A DNA stretch of 64,000 bases, taken from the NCBI GenBank assembly GCA_017466445.1, contig JAFTUC010000027.1:45811-109810 (forward strand), in the 5' to 3' direction. Within the stretch, counting starts at the first letter, position 1. Every line of letters starts with the position of its first letter. Under the pieces are notes generated by a model. The model had not been told where the DNA came from and did no database searches. It was given only the letters and a program-made list of their open reading frames with translations. The position numbers and the translations under genes are program-made. The DNA is from Clostridia bacterium. GTDB taxonomy: Bacteria > Bacillota > Clostridia > Oscillospirales > CAG-272. Positions 43,506-52,087 of the stretch are shown here, one piece after another.

Positions 43506-43568
43506 GCGAATATTGTTATAATAAATGCGAATATTGTTGTTGATTTTGCTGATTTGATGTGATATTAT
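43506..43568 (+). promoter_or_regulatory. Fucosidase promoter with 21-bp-phased direct repeat
   Basis: GCGAATATTGTT occurs twice, at 43506-43517 and 43527-43538, exactly 21 bases apart, and ends 1 base before the -35 box. The promoter is TTGATT 43540-43545, 17-base spacer, TATTAT 43563-43568. Two helical turns between repeats and abutment on -35 are typical of AraC-type activator sites. Confidence 0.75.
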
Positions 43569-43600
43569 TGTAATATAAAATATGTTTCGGAGGAAATGTT

Positions 43601-44833
43601 ATGATAGTTAAAGAATATATCAAGAATTTTGAACGCCTTGGATTCGGTATGTTCGTTCATTTCGGACTTTATAGCGTGCTCGGACGCGGTGAATGGGCGC
43701 AGTTTACCCACCGTATACCGGCCGAGGAATATGAGCCGCTTCAAAAGCAGTTTGTCCCCGATCCTGATTGGGCAAAAGAACTTGCTTTAACTGCTAAAAG
43801 AGCAGGATGTAAGTATATAACCATCACTGCAAGGCACCACGATGGGTTCTCCCTTTTCGATACCTGTGGACTCAGCGATTATGATGCTCCCCATAACTGT
43901 GGGCGCGACCTGATTCGTGAGTTTGTCGATGCTTGTCACGAAAACGGACTTATCCCATTCTTCTATCATACTCTTATAGATTGGCACGTTGCGGAATATA
44001 AGACCGATTTTCCGAAATATCTCAAATATCTCCGCGCCAGTGTAGAGATACTCTGCAAGAATTATGGAAAGATCGGCGGTATATGGTTTGACGGAATGTG
44101 GGATAGATGGGATGCAGACTGGGAAGAGGACGCTCTCTACTCTATGATGAGATCCTATCAGCCCGAGATGATGATAATAAATAATACCGGACTTTCGGAG
44201 AGAGGTGCGCTCGGACATATAGAGCTTGATAGCGTTACCTTCGAAAGAGGACGCCCCGAGCCGATAAATCTTTCCGATTCTCCCAAATATATTGCAAGTG
44301 AGATGTGTCAGACCCTCGGCAGCCATTGGGGATTTGCAAAGAAGGAGCTGAATTATAAATCCCTCGGCACGCTTATCGAGGATCTCTGCTGTTGTCGCAG
44401 ATACGGCTCAAATCTCCTTCTTAACGTGGGACCGAGGCCCGACGGAAGCCTCAGACCGCTTGATAAAGCAATGCTCGAGGCGATGGGTGAATGGGTCGCA
44501 ATAAATGAAGAGGCTATCAGAGATCCCCGTCCTACCGATATAAAGGTCAACGAAAACGGCAAGGATTTTATCCTGAAGGGAAGCGAAAATACCTACTATC
44601 TTTTCGTTCACGGACTCGCGACTAACGGAGATCCAAACGTTTCGATAGGAATATCGGAAAGCGGACACACAAGATCGTTTGACTTTGATAAGGAGATACT
44701 TTCGGTAAAATGGACCGATTCGGGCGAAGAGACCGAATTTAAGCAGGAAAACGGCGTAACTACTCTGCTTACAAAGCCCTTTGTCTATGGCGAAGATCTC
44801 GTTATCAGAGTTGCAAAAATTATATGTAAATGA
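43601..44833 (+). CDS. GH29 alpha-L-fucosidase
   Basis: A 410-residue GH29 enzyme. It opens with FGMFVHFGLYSVLG, has the substrate-binding ARHHDGF (H79, H80), and the nucleophile is in GGIWFDGMW (D164). It removes terminal alpha-L-fucose from glycans. No signal peptide is present, so it acts inside the cell on imported oligosaccharides. It is the first gene of the glycan region and has its own promoter with AraC-type repeats. CGGAGG precedes the ATG. Confidence 0.92.
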   Translation: MIVKEYIKNFERLGFGMFVHFGLYSVLGRGEWAQFTHRIPAEEYEPLQKQFVPDPDWAKELALTAKRAGCKYITITARHHDGFSLFDTCGLSDYDAPHNCGRDLIREFVDACHENGLIPFFYHTLIDWHVAEYKTDFPKYLKYLRASVEILCKNYGKIGGIWFDGMWDRWDADWEEDALYSMMRSYQPEMMIINNTGLSERGALGHIELDSVTFERGRPEPINLSDSPKYIASEMCQTLGSHWGFAKKELNYKSLGTLIEDLCCCRRYGSNLLLNVGPRPDGSLRPLDKAMLEAMGEWVAINEEAIRDPRPTDIKVNENGKDFILKGSENTYYLFVHGLATNGDPNVSIGISESGHTRSFDFDKEILSVKWTDSGEETEFKQENGVTTLLTKPFVYGEDLVIRVAKIICK

Positions 44834-44872
44834 AAATCAGACCCGAGATGCAGATCTCGGGCCTGATTTTGT
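44833..44872 (+). terminator. Terminator after fucosidase gene
   Basis: Stem AAAATCAG-a-CCCGAGAT/ATCTCGGG-c-CTGATTTT with a GCAG loop, ending in TTTT. Confidence 0.9.
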
Positions 44873-44924
44873 ATAATTTGTGTATAAATAAATCCTAAAA
44901 TGATATATTTATCCGAATTATTAC

Positions 44925-44953
44925 TTGACTTTGAACACAATATGTGCTATTAT
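44925..44953 (+). promoter_or_regulatory. Promoter of small lipoprotein gene
   Basis: TTGACT 44925-44930, 17-base spacer, TATTAT 44948-44953 with an extended -10 TGC. Confidence 0.75.
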
Positions 44954-45006
44954 ATAAATAACGGCTTTTAGCCGATAAATATTTACATTTCGAAAGGAAA
45001 TACATC

Positions 45007-45642
45007 ATGAAAAGACTGTTAGCAATTATTCTTCTTGCTTGCATGGCACTTTCCTTTGCAAGCTGTTCCGCTCCCAAACCCGACAAGACCGCAGAAAAGT
45101 ACGTTAAGGCACTTGTAAACGGCGATATCAAGGCTATGTCCAAGTATAGCGCGGTAAAGTCCAAGGATATTTTCAACATCATGGTAGAAAAGATGATGAA
45201 GGAAAACGAAATGAAGAAGAGCGAAGTTTTCGAGACTATCTCCGAAGCTACCGACGAAAAGATCAAGAGCTTCAACGACTACTGCAAGGTTCTTAAGAAG
45301 AGCGCTAAGGAAGATCTTGAGGATGCTTACGGCAAAAAGTACAAGATAAAGGTATCCGCAGTTGCTTCCGAGATCCTTGAAGAGGATATCAAGTACGCAA
45401 GACTTACCGCTATTTCCAAGGCGTACGACTCGACCGGCGTTATCGTTTCCGACGAGATCAACTTCTCCAAGATCAAGGAGTGCCGCAACGTTACCGTTTC
45501 TGTATACTTCTATGAGGCTAAGACCGACTACTACACCGACGTAGAGAATTTTGATTTCCTTATGGCAAGAATCGGAAACAAGTGGTACGTTCTTGACAAT
45601 CCCACTGCACTTATCGGCAACTTTGGTATATCTGAAGGCTGA
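45007..45642 (+). CDS. Small lipoprotein, function unknown
   Basis: A 211-residue predicted lipoprotein: MKRLLAIILLACMALSFASC with lipobox SFASC. The mature part starts KPDKTAEKYVKALVNGDIKAMSKY, resembling NTF2-like lipoproteins (DUF4878 type) where a helix leads into a cone-shaped sheet. It is lysine-rich and has no catalytic motif. It is transcribed alone, with its own promoter and terminator, between fucosidase and galactosidase genes. A link to glycan use is only positional. Confidence 0.7.
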   Translation: MKRLLAIILLACMALSFASCSAPKPDKTAEKYVKALVNGDIKAMSKYSAVKSKDIFNIMVEKMMKENEMKKSEVFETISEATDEKIKSFNDYCKVLKKSAKEDLEDAYGKKYKIKVSAVASEILEEDIKYARLTAISKAYDSTGVIVSDEINFSKIKECRNVTVSVYFYEAKTDYYTDVENFDFLMARIGNKWYVLDNPTALIGNFGISEG

Positions 45643-45655
45643 AAAATGATAAAGT

Positions 45656-45684
45656 AAAAAACGGATCCGCGGATCCGTTTTTTT
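45656..45684 (+). terminator. Terminator after small lipoprotein gene
   Basis: A perfect palindrome built on ACGGATCC/GGATCCGT with flanking A and T tracts, ending in seven T residues. Confidence 0.93.
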
Positions 45685-45695
45685 GCGCAAATATC

Positions 45696-45747
45696 TATAT
45701 TTTTTGATAAAAAACTTATATTAATTGTATTTTGATTATGATACAAT
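45696..45747 (+). promoter_or_regulatory. Alpha-galactosidase promoter region with phased repeat
   Basis: TATATTnnTTG occurs at 45696-45706 and 45717-45727, 21 bases apart. A good -10 TACAAT lies at 45742-45747, but the -35 position (TATTAA, 45719-45724) is poor and overlapped by the second repeat, as at activator-dependent promoters. The AT-rich sequence makes the repeat less certain than the one at 43506. Confidence 0.45.
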
Positions 45748-45794
45748 ATGGAAAAAATGATCTTGTAAAACAGCTTTAAGAAAGGATCAGAGTT

Positions 45795-47756
45795 ATGATT
45801 TTTTTTGAGGATAAGACGCTTTTTAACTTTTCGTATGCGGGAAAAGCTTTTTCCGAGCTTGAATGCTCTGTAGAAAGGGAAGAAACGGACGGTATACTTA
45901 CGAGAGTATATACCCTCCCTGACGGTCTTAAGATCACAAATGCGCTTTATAAAAAGGGAATGGCGTACGAATGGGTAAGTAGCTTTGAGAACACCTCTGA
46001 CAGACCGAGCGAGGTAATAACCGAGCTTTTCGATGCGGACATATCTCTTCCTATGTCACTTGAAAAGACCAAACCCTTCGTTTCGTATCAGGATAACTTC
46101 AAGGATGTTACTGCAGTGTGGGCTCCAAAGGGCTCGGTGTGGTCGTTTGATGAATTTTATAGCTTTGCTGACAGAAAGATCGAAAATTCCTTTGAGGGTC
46201 ATCTGTATGCGGGTGATAAGAAGACATATTCTACATCAGGCGGACGCTCAAGTCAAGAGCAAGCTCCTTTTTTTAATGTTCATAAGGACGGTAAAGGATA
46301 TATCTTCGCAATCGGATGGACCGGACAGTGGAACTGCGAGATAAGTCGCTCTGAGGACGCTGTCATGATAAAAAGCAAGATCGAGGATACCGAATTCAGA
46401 CTTCTGCCCGGTGAAAAAATAAGGACGTCGTCTTTTGTGCTTATGCCATATGAGGGAAGCGTAGAAAAATCGCAAAACCTTTGGAGAAAAACTGTTAAGG
46501 AGCATTTTTCTCTTATCGGAAAAGAGGGAAGACCCGAGTACGGACCGCTTTGCGCGGGTGTTTGGGGAGGAATGAAGACATCCTCTGTGCTTTACAGAAT
46601 AGATACGATAAAGAAAGCAGAGATCCCCTTTGAGTTTATATGGATGGATGCCGGATGGTATGGAGCAGATACTCAGCCCACTCCGAATGAGTACGAGGGA
46701 GATTGGTGGGAACGTTCGGGTGACTGGACGGTAAGTCCTCTTATCCATCCGAACGGTTTGAAGGATGTTTCAAAGGCTGTTCACGATGCGGGAATGAAAT
46801 TCCTTCTGTGGGTCGAACCCGAAAGGGTAAAGCCCCGTGCTCCCATAGTAAAGGAGCACCCTGAATATTTCACGCCTTCTCCGTATAGCTGGACAGACGA
46901 TCTTCTTCTCGACCTTGGAAACGAAGAGGCTTGGAATTATTGCTACGAGACTCTTTCCGGACTTATAGAGTCGATAGGCATTGATTGCTACCGTCAGGAT
47001 TTCAATATGAATCCGCTTGCCTATTGGAGACAAAAGGATGCTCCCGACAGAAAGGGCATAAGCGAGATAAAGCATATAAACGGACTTTACAGACTTTGGG
47101 ATGCACTCCTTGAGAGATTCCCCTCGCTCATTATCGATAACTGTGCGTCGGGAGGAAGACGAATAGACATAGAGACTCTCAGACGCAGTATTCCGCTCTG
47201 GAGAAGTGACTATCAGTGTCCCGCTGTCCCTCACGTGTCGGGAACACAGTGCCATCATTTTTCGTTTAATACCTGGATGCCCTTCTCGGGAACAGGATGC
47301 GGGCGCGCTTACGATACCTACCGCATAAGAAGCGCATACAGCGCAGCAATGACTACGAACTACACTTTCAGTGAGACTGATGCCTTCGGAGATGATCCCG
47401 AAAAGCTCGCGTGGCTTAAGGAGCGTGCTTGCGAATATCTAAAAGTGCGTCCCTATATGAGCGAGGATTTCTATCCGCTCACCGAGCTGAGCGATAGAGA
47501 GGATATTTGGTTCGCATCTCAGTTTGACCGTCCCGATAAAGGAGACGGAGCGCTGCTCATCTTCAGACGTGAGAGATCACCGTATCCTGTTATTACTCTT
47601 GAACTTAGGGCGATCGATCCCGACGCCGAGTATACCTTCTATGACGTTGATAGCGAGGGTGAGACTCTTGTAAGCGGAAGCGAGCTTTTGGAGGATGGAC
47701 TCACGGTAAGTCTTGATAAATTCGAATCCGCTCTCATCTTTTACCGCAAAAACTGA
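45795..47756 (+). CDS. GH36 alpha-galactosidase
   Basis: A 653-residue enzyme of GH36 length and layout: N-terminal beta supersandwich, barrel with FIWMDAGWYG and LWVEPERV, nucleophile in CYRQDFN (D402), DNCASGGRR, and acid/base in LWRSDYQ (D472). It hydrolyses terminal alpha-galactosides such as melibiose, raffinose or host glycan caps. No signal peptide is present, so it is intracellular. AAAGGA precedes the ATG. It is transcribed alone and convergent with the sialidase-like gene. Confidence 0.94.
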   Translation: MIFFEDKTLFNFSYAGKAFSELECSVEREETDGILTRVYTLPDGLKITNALYKKGMAYEWVSSFENTSDRPSEVITELFDADISLPMSLEKTKPFVSYQDNFKDVTAVWAPKGSVWSFDEFYSFADRKIENSFEGHLYAGDKKTYSTSGGRSSQEQAPFFNVHKDGKGYIFAIGWTGQWNCEISRSEDAVMIKSKIEDTEFRLLPGEKIRTSSFVLMPYEGSVEKSQNLWRKTVKEHFSLIGKEGRPEYGPLCAGVWGGMKTSSVLYRIDTIKKAEIPFEFIWMDAGWYGADTQPTPNEYEGDWWERSGDWTVSPLIHPNGLKDVSKAVHDAGMKFLLWVEPERVKPRAPIVKEHPEYFTPSPYSWTDDLLLDLGNEEAWNYCYETLSGLIESIGIDCYRQDFNMNPLAYWRQKDAPDRKGISEIKHINGLYRLWDALLERFPSLIIDNCASGGRRIDIETLRRSIPLWRSDYQCPAVPHVSGTQCHHFSFNTWMPFSGTGCGRAYDTYRIRSAYSAAMTTNYTFSETDAFGDDPEKLAWLKERACEYLKVRPYMSEDFYPLTELSDREDIWFASQFDRPDKGDGALLIFRRERSPYPVITLELRAIDPDAEYTFYDVDSEGETLVSGSELLEDGLTVSLDKFESALIFYRKN

Positions 47757-47762
47757 AAAAAT

Positions 47763-47790
47763 AAAAGGCTTTTCATCGAAAAGCCTTTTT
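47763..47790. terminator. Bidirectional terminator between convergent genes
   Basis: A 12-bp stem AAAAGGCTTTTC/GAAAAGCCTTTT with a 3-base loop, with T-runs on both strands. Confidence 0.92.
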
Positions 47791-47801
47791 GTTTTGCCCG
47801 A

Positions 47802-49202
47802 TTATTCGAGGATCGGAGAACTGTCTCTGAAATTCTTTATTTTGTGGAAGGTGGAGTAGTTCGCGTCATGGAAATTTCTCGCTCCGTTAAGCGCAGTTCT
47901 GCACTGGAAATAGATAGTGTCATTCTCTATAAAGAAGAAGATGTACTGGAATCCGACGTCCTTTTCGAGCGCAATGTCACGGTAATCAAAGAGATCCATA
48001 ACAAGCTCCCAATTCTCGAGATCCTTGGATCTCATGAGAGAGACCAGACGCCTGTCGCAGCATCTGTTTTTGTCGGTAAGCCTGTTTATGATCGAGAAAT
48101 AGTCCCCGGTCAGCTCGTCCCTGCGGATCATAAACTTCGAATGGTTTCCGTTAAGATTTATTGCGTGTGAGAACTTAAGCGGAGCCGTCGGATCATTTGT
48201 GTTTATCTCGTATGCGAGGACTTTTCCGAATTTTTCCTCACTCTGAGTCATATCGTAACGCATTACGTTGTAAAGCTTTCCGTCAGGAGCTTCAACGACC
48301 GTTCCTTCGATACATCCGGTGCTCGGGAAATCTCCGACCCCCTCCCACGAGGAATCGTATTTTACGGGATAAGTTATCGACCAGTTGGAAGCATCAAGCA
48401 GATCCTTGGTTGCATCGCAGGATATGACTGATGCCGCATGAAATCCACGGGACCACGAGCCCCATTCGCATGATGTGTAGAGACGTCCGTCCTTGAAATA
48501 AATGTTCTGTGGAGCTTTGTGCGTACCGAGATCCTTGTTACTGCATGAGCCGCGAAGAATAACTGTAGGGGCTCCGAAGGTCTCGCCGCCGTCTGTGGAT
48601 TTTCCGATAAGCAGGTCGCCGTACTCGGTCGAAACTCCAAGTACATAGAGCTCGCCGTTGTGAATGAACATAGCGGGCCAATAGCAGGGGAAAAGATCGG
48701 TGAGATGGTGCCAGGTCTTTCCGTCATCGTATGAACGGAAGAGTAAGCAAAGATTTTGCGGGCGCTCGGGAGCAAAAACGTCCATACTTGCGAGAAGTGA
48801 TCCGTTGGGATGACGTATTACGCATGGAGAGCAGAGTGCTCTTCCGGAAAAATCGTATACGATATCGTCAGGATGAAGATAGTTCACTACCGTTCCGACT
48901 GCCTTGCCGGTGCGTGCAAGACGAATGATACTCTTCTTGTCGCCACAGCTTACGTAGAATTCGTAATCGGTGAGATCCTCAAGACCACTTAAAGTGTATT
49001 CTCCGTTGGTTATCCCGTCAACCGTAATGAATTGCTCGTCGCCTCTTTTTCTGTAGTGGATACTGTAAACAGCGCCCTCCTCGGTCTTCCATTCAAAATG
49101 AACGTACTCTTTTCCGGGGGCTACTCGGCAAATGTAAATGTCACCGCATTCGAATAAAAACGGTTTGTACCAGCTATAATTCCAATCTATGCTTTTTTGC
49201 AT
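47802..49202 (-). CDS. Sialidase-superfamily (BNR/Asp-box) protein
   Basis: A 466-residue protein. Residues about 25-100 look like a fibronectin-type beta domain (WKTEEGAVYSIHYRKRGDEQ). A six-bladed propeller follows, with Asp boxes SYDDGKTW and STDGGETF and the opening strand SPCVIRHPNGSLLAS. A clear RIP arginine motif at the usual place is not seen, so true sialidase activity is uncertain. There is no signal peptide. It is 14 bases after the aldolase-like gene, forming a two-gene minus-strand operon likely to act on sialic-acid-type sugars. AAGGAGAT precedes the ATG. Confidence 0.78.
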   Translation of the reverse strand: MQKSIDWNYSWYKPFLFECGDIYICRVAPGKEYVHFEWKTEEGAVYSIHYRKRGDEQFITVDGITNGEYTLSGLEDLTDYEFYVSCGDKKSIIRLARTGKAVGTVVNYLHPDDIVYDFSGRALCSPCVIRHPNGSLLASMDVFAPERPQNLCLLFRSYDDGKTWHHLTDLFPCYWPAMFIHNGELYVLGVSTEYGDLLIGKSTDGGETFGAPTVILRGSCSNKDLGTHKAPQNIYFKDGRLYTSCEWGSWSRGFHAASVISCDATKDLLDASNWSITYPVKYDSSWEGVGDFPSTGCIEGTVVEAPDGKLYNVMRYDMTQSEEKFGKVLAYEINTNDPTAPLKFSHAINLNGNHSKFMIRRDELTGDYFSIINRLTDKNRCCDRRLVSLMRSKDLENWELVMDLFDYRDIALEKDVGFQYIFFFIENDTIYFQCRTALNGARNFHDANYSTFHKIKNFRDSSPILE

Positions 49203-49216
49203 GTCTGTATCTCCTT

Positions 49217-50164
49217 TTAAATCTTTAGAAGCTCGCGGTAAGAAATGGCAAGCTCACGCATCTGCCTTACGCATTCCTTTGCGTAAGGGGTGAGAAGAGA
49301 GGAATCCTTGACTCTCGAAATGTTTTCGGTAGGGATTCCCTCAAGGCACATATGGTATTTTGCGATAAGCGGATAGGGAAGTCCCTGCTCAACGAAGGCA
49401 ACAGTTCCGAGGAAGTTCTGAAGCATATCTGCCTTTTCGGGCTCCTTTTCGTAATTTTCGTAAAGCCATACGTAAAGCTCGGGATGGAAGTTTGCCATTA
49501 TGCTGCTATATCCCGACGCGCCATAGCGGAAGGATTCAAGAAGAGTCTGCGCGTTTGCGTTCATAAGCATAAATTCGCTTCCGCGGAGAATGTCAAGACG
49601 CTCCTTTATCATGTCGATATCACAGCAGGTGTCCTTCATGAAACGGAAACGGCCGGTTTCCTTGCACCAATTAAGTATTCTCGGAGTGACGAGGCGCTTG
49701 TAAGGATAGGGAACCTCATACATTCCGAGCATAATATCATCGGGAATGAGAGAGAGAAGCTTGTCCGCATTCCTTAGCCAAACGTCGTCCCCCTCGTTTT
49801 TAAGGTCGAGACGGTTGGTCATAAATATCATAGCGTCGCTTCCCGACTCGTATATCTTCTGCATATCGTATGCCTGCTCCTCCACGCTTTCGGCAATGTG
49901 ACCCGAGGTAACTATAGTAAAGGTCCTTCCACTCTCGCGTTCGAGCTGCTTTGCGGTTTCGTAAACTCTCTTGTTGAGCGCAATACGCTCGTCAAGAGTC
50001 AAATGGAACGTTTCACTTGACTGGCAGATAGAGAAGATGCCGTGGCATCCCTTGTCAAAATACCATCTTACGTACTTTTCCGCAGTATCAAGGTCAACGC
50101 TGCCGTCTGCACGGTAGGGCGTTATCATGGTCGGATAAACTCCGCCATTGTATGTTTTTTTCAT
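49217..50164 (-). CDS. DapA/NanA family aldolase
   Basis: A 315-residue DHDPS-family barrel. The Schiff-base lysine is in FRFMKDTC (K177) and the catalytic tyrosine in GMYEVPYP (Y149). The usual GTTGE/GSTGE loop reads SICQSSE (about 45-51), so carboxylate binding differs from textbook DapA or NanA. Its neighbours (sialidase-like proteins, sugar kinase, AraC) favour a sialate-lyase-like or other sugar-acid aldolase over lysine biosynthesis. AAAGGAGG precedes the ATG; it heads the minus-strand operon. Confidence 0.85.
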   Translation of the reverse strand: MKKTYNGGVYPTMITPYRADGSVDLDTAEKYVRWYFDKGCHGIFSICQSSETFHLTLDERIALNKRVYETAKQLERESGRTFTIVTSGHIAESVEEQAYDMQKIYESGSDAMIFMTNRLDLKNEGDDVWLRNADKLLSLIPDDIMLGMYEVPYPYKRLVTPRILNWCKETGRFRFMKDTCCDIDMIKERLDILRGSEFMLMNANAQTLLESFRYGASGYSSIMANFHPELYVWLYENYEKEPEKADMLQNFLGTVAFVEQGLPYPLIAKYHMCLEGIPTENISRVKDSSLLTPYAKECVRQMRELAISYRELLKI

Positions 50165-50193
50165 GGTCCGTGAACCTCCTTTTCTTTATCTGT

Positions 50194-50294
50194 ATTTTAT
50201 CATACACGGATAGGGATTTTCAATACCTTTTTGGGGACATTTTTTTGCTAAAATCGGACATTTCATTGACAAACGGTATGCGATATGATAAAAT
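50194..50294. promoter_or_regulatory. Divergent promoters with AraC-type direct repeats
   Basis: Minus strand: TTGAAA (50218-50223), 18-base spacer, TAAAAT (50194-50199) for the aldolase gene. Plus strand: TTGACA (50266-50271), 17-base spacer, TAAAAT (50289-50294) for the araC-pfkB fusion. Between them GGACATTT occurs at 50235-50242 and 50256-50263, 21 bases apart, with the second copy ending 2 bases before the plus-strand -35. The fusion protein is the obvious candidate to bind it. Confidence 0.75.
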
Positions 50295-50323
50295 ATCTGC
50301 GTATGAAAGGAGGAACCTTGATT

Positions 50324-52087
50324 ATGACTTTTGATAGACGGGATTTTGACTCTCTCAAGCGTCTTTCGCCATCGGGCACGGTGTCCGATTCGCTGAGCTT
50401 TGATCTTCATTGGCTGAACGTGATGGATGCCTCCGAAGCACTTACAAATCAGACTACGCAGATGCATTATCATAACTTTTTTGAACTTCATTTCCTGCTT
50501 AAAGGAAAAATGACCTATCTTATTGAGGACGCTACGTGCGAGCTTGACGAAGATACCTGTATTGTTATCGCGCCCGGACACCTCCACGGTGTCGAAAGCT
50601 ATAGCTCTGATCTTTTGAAGTTTTCTATGACCTTTCTTGTTGAGACTGACGATCCACTATATACGATGATCGTTGCAAAAAGCGGACATATATGTTCTGC
50701 AGATCCCTTTAAGGATTCAATACGCTTTATGTGCGATATCGCCTCTTCAAATATTTCGCATGCCGAATATGTTATAAAAAACCGTGCTTTTGAGATTCTT
50801 TGTCTTATGTGCGGGAGCCTTAAAAACGAAAAAAGACATCCCTCGCGAAATTTTCTTTCAAAGGATGGAGATATACGTCTTTTTAAGGCAAAGCGATTTA
50901 TAGAGGATAACGCGCAGCTCTATCTCGGCTGTGAGGACGTAGCGTCTTACGTTGGAATAAGCTCAAAGCAACTTGGCAGGATATTTCTCAGGTATGAAGG
51001 GATATCGCTTCGCGATTATATCCATAAAAAGAAGGCGGAGGAGGCTAAAAGAATGCTTGAGGAGACCGATCTTCCGCTTGCGATGATAAGCGACGGTCTC
51101 GGATTTTCGGGCGTATGCTATTTTAATAACTTTTTTGTCAAAAATTTCGGTACATCACCCGGAAAATACAGAAAAAACAAAGAAAAGACGGTAATGAGTA
51201 AAATGAAGCTGCTTTCGTTTGGCGAAATAATATGGGATATATTTGATAAGGAAGAGCATATCGGTGGAGCACCGCTTAATTTTGCCGCTCACGCCGCAAG
51301 GCAGGGCGCCGATGCGTGGATCGCTTCCGCGGTCGGTAACGATGAGCTCGGAAAAAGGGCGCTTTCTAAAGTAAGGGAGCTCGGGGTAGGCACCGAGCTT
51401 GTAGGGGTAGTAAATGACCTTCCGTCCGGAAGCTGTACGGTGACACTCGACGAAAATTCTCATCCGCACTACGATCTGGCAGATCCTGCCGCCTACGACC
51501 GTATAGATATTCCCGATAGCATCAAAAGTATGCATTTTGATTATCTTGCTTTCGGTACTCTCGCGCTTCGCCACGAGCATAATAAAAGCACTGTAAAGGA
51601 GATCATCGCGCTCGGTGTCTGTGATAAGATATTTGCCGACGTAAATATAAGACCGCCTTTTTTTGATAAGGAGAGCCTTTTTATATGCCTTGAAAACGCA
51701 AATATCGTAAAAATAAGTGATGAGGAGCTGCCGACCGTTACCGAGCTTGTCGGGATCTCCGAAAAAAATGTCGAAAACAGTGCAGTGGCACTTTCGAAAA
51801 AATTTAAAAATATAGAAATTATCGTAATAACGCTCGGAGAAAAGGGCTCGCTTGCTTACGACTGCGAGGAAAAGAAATTTTTCAGACAGGGAGCTATTAT
51901 AGCAAGGGTCGTATCCACAGCAGGAGCGGGAGATAGCTTCGGAGCTACGCTCCTTGTGTCTATCCACAAAAAGGATCCGATCGAAAAAAGCCTTCATAAG
52001 GCGTCAAGCGTCAGCTCGTTTGTGGTAAGCAAAACGGGAGCGCTGCCCGAATATAACGAAGATCTTCTGGAGGAACTGAAAAAATGA
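50324..52087 (+). CDS. AraC-family regulator fused to PfkB-family sugar kinase
   Basis: One uninterrupted 587-residue reading frame encodes two proteins that are normally separate. Residues 1-290 are an AraC regulator: cupin-type sensor (MHYHNFFELHFLLKG, PGHLHGV) and paired helix-turn-helix (CEDVASYVGISSKQLGRIF, then ISDGLGFSGVCYFNNFF and GTSPGKYRKN). Residues 291-587 are a PfkB/ribokinase-fold kinase (LLSFGEIIWDIF, GGAPLNFAAHAARQGAD, catalytic base in TAGAGDSFG, D537). There is essentially no linker: the AraC end meets an in-frame ATG at 51194 where a stop codon would be expected. AAAGGAGG at 50306-50313 fixes the start. It overlaps the next gene by 4 bases. Confidence 0.88.
   Translation: MTFDRRDFDSLKRLSPSGTVSDSLSFDLHWLNVMDASEALTNQTTQMHYHNFFELHFLLKGKMTYLIEDATCELDEDTCIVIAPGHLHGVESYSSDLLKFSMTFLVETDDPLYTMIVAKSGHICSADPFKDSIRFMCDIASSNISHAEYVIKNRAFEILCLMCGSLKNEKRHPSRNFLSKDGDIRLFKAKRFIEDNAQLYLGCEDVASYVGISSKQLGRIFLRYEGISLRDYIHKKKAEEAKRMLEETDLPLAMISDGLGFSGVCYFNNFFVKNFGTSPGKYRKNKEKTVMSKMKLLSFGEIIWDIFDKEEHIGGAPLNFAAHAARQGADAWIASAVGNDELGKRALSKVRELGVGTELVGVVNDLPSGSCTVTLDENSHPHYDLADPAAYDRIDIPDSIKSMHFDYLAFGTLALRHEHNKSTVKEIIALGVCDKIFADVNIRPPFFDKESLFICLENANIVKISDEELPTVTELVGISEKNVENSAVALSKKFKNIEIIVITLGEKGSLAYDCEEKKFFRQGAIIARVVSTAGAGDSFGATLLVSIHKKDPIEKSLHKASSVSSFVVSKTGALPEYNEDLLEELKK

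Noticed and set aside
51180-51200. Separate translation start for the PfkB kinase inside the fusion
   Set aside because: An in-frame ATG exists at 51194 but the bases before it (AAAGAAAAGACGGTA) are a poor ribosome site and there is no stop between the parts, so one fused product is the simplest reading. Internal initiation is not excluded.
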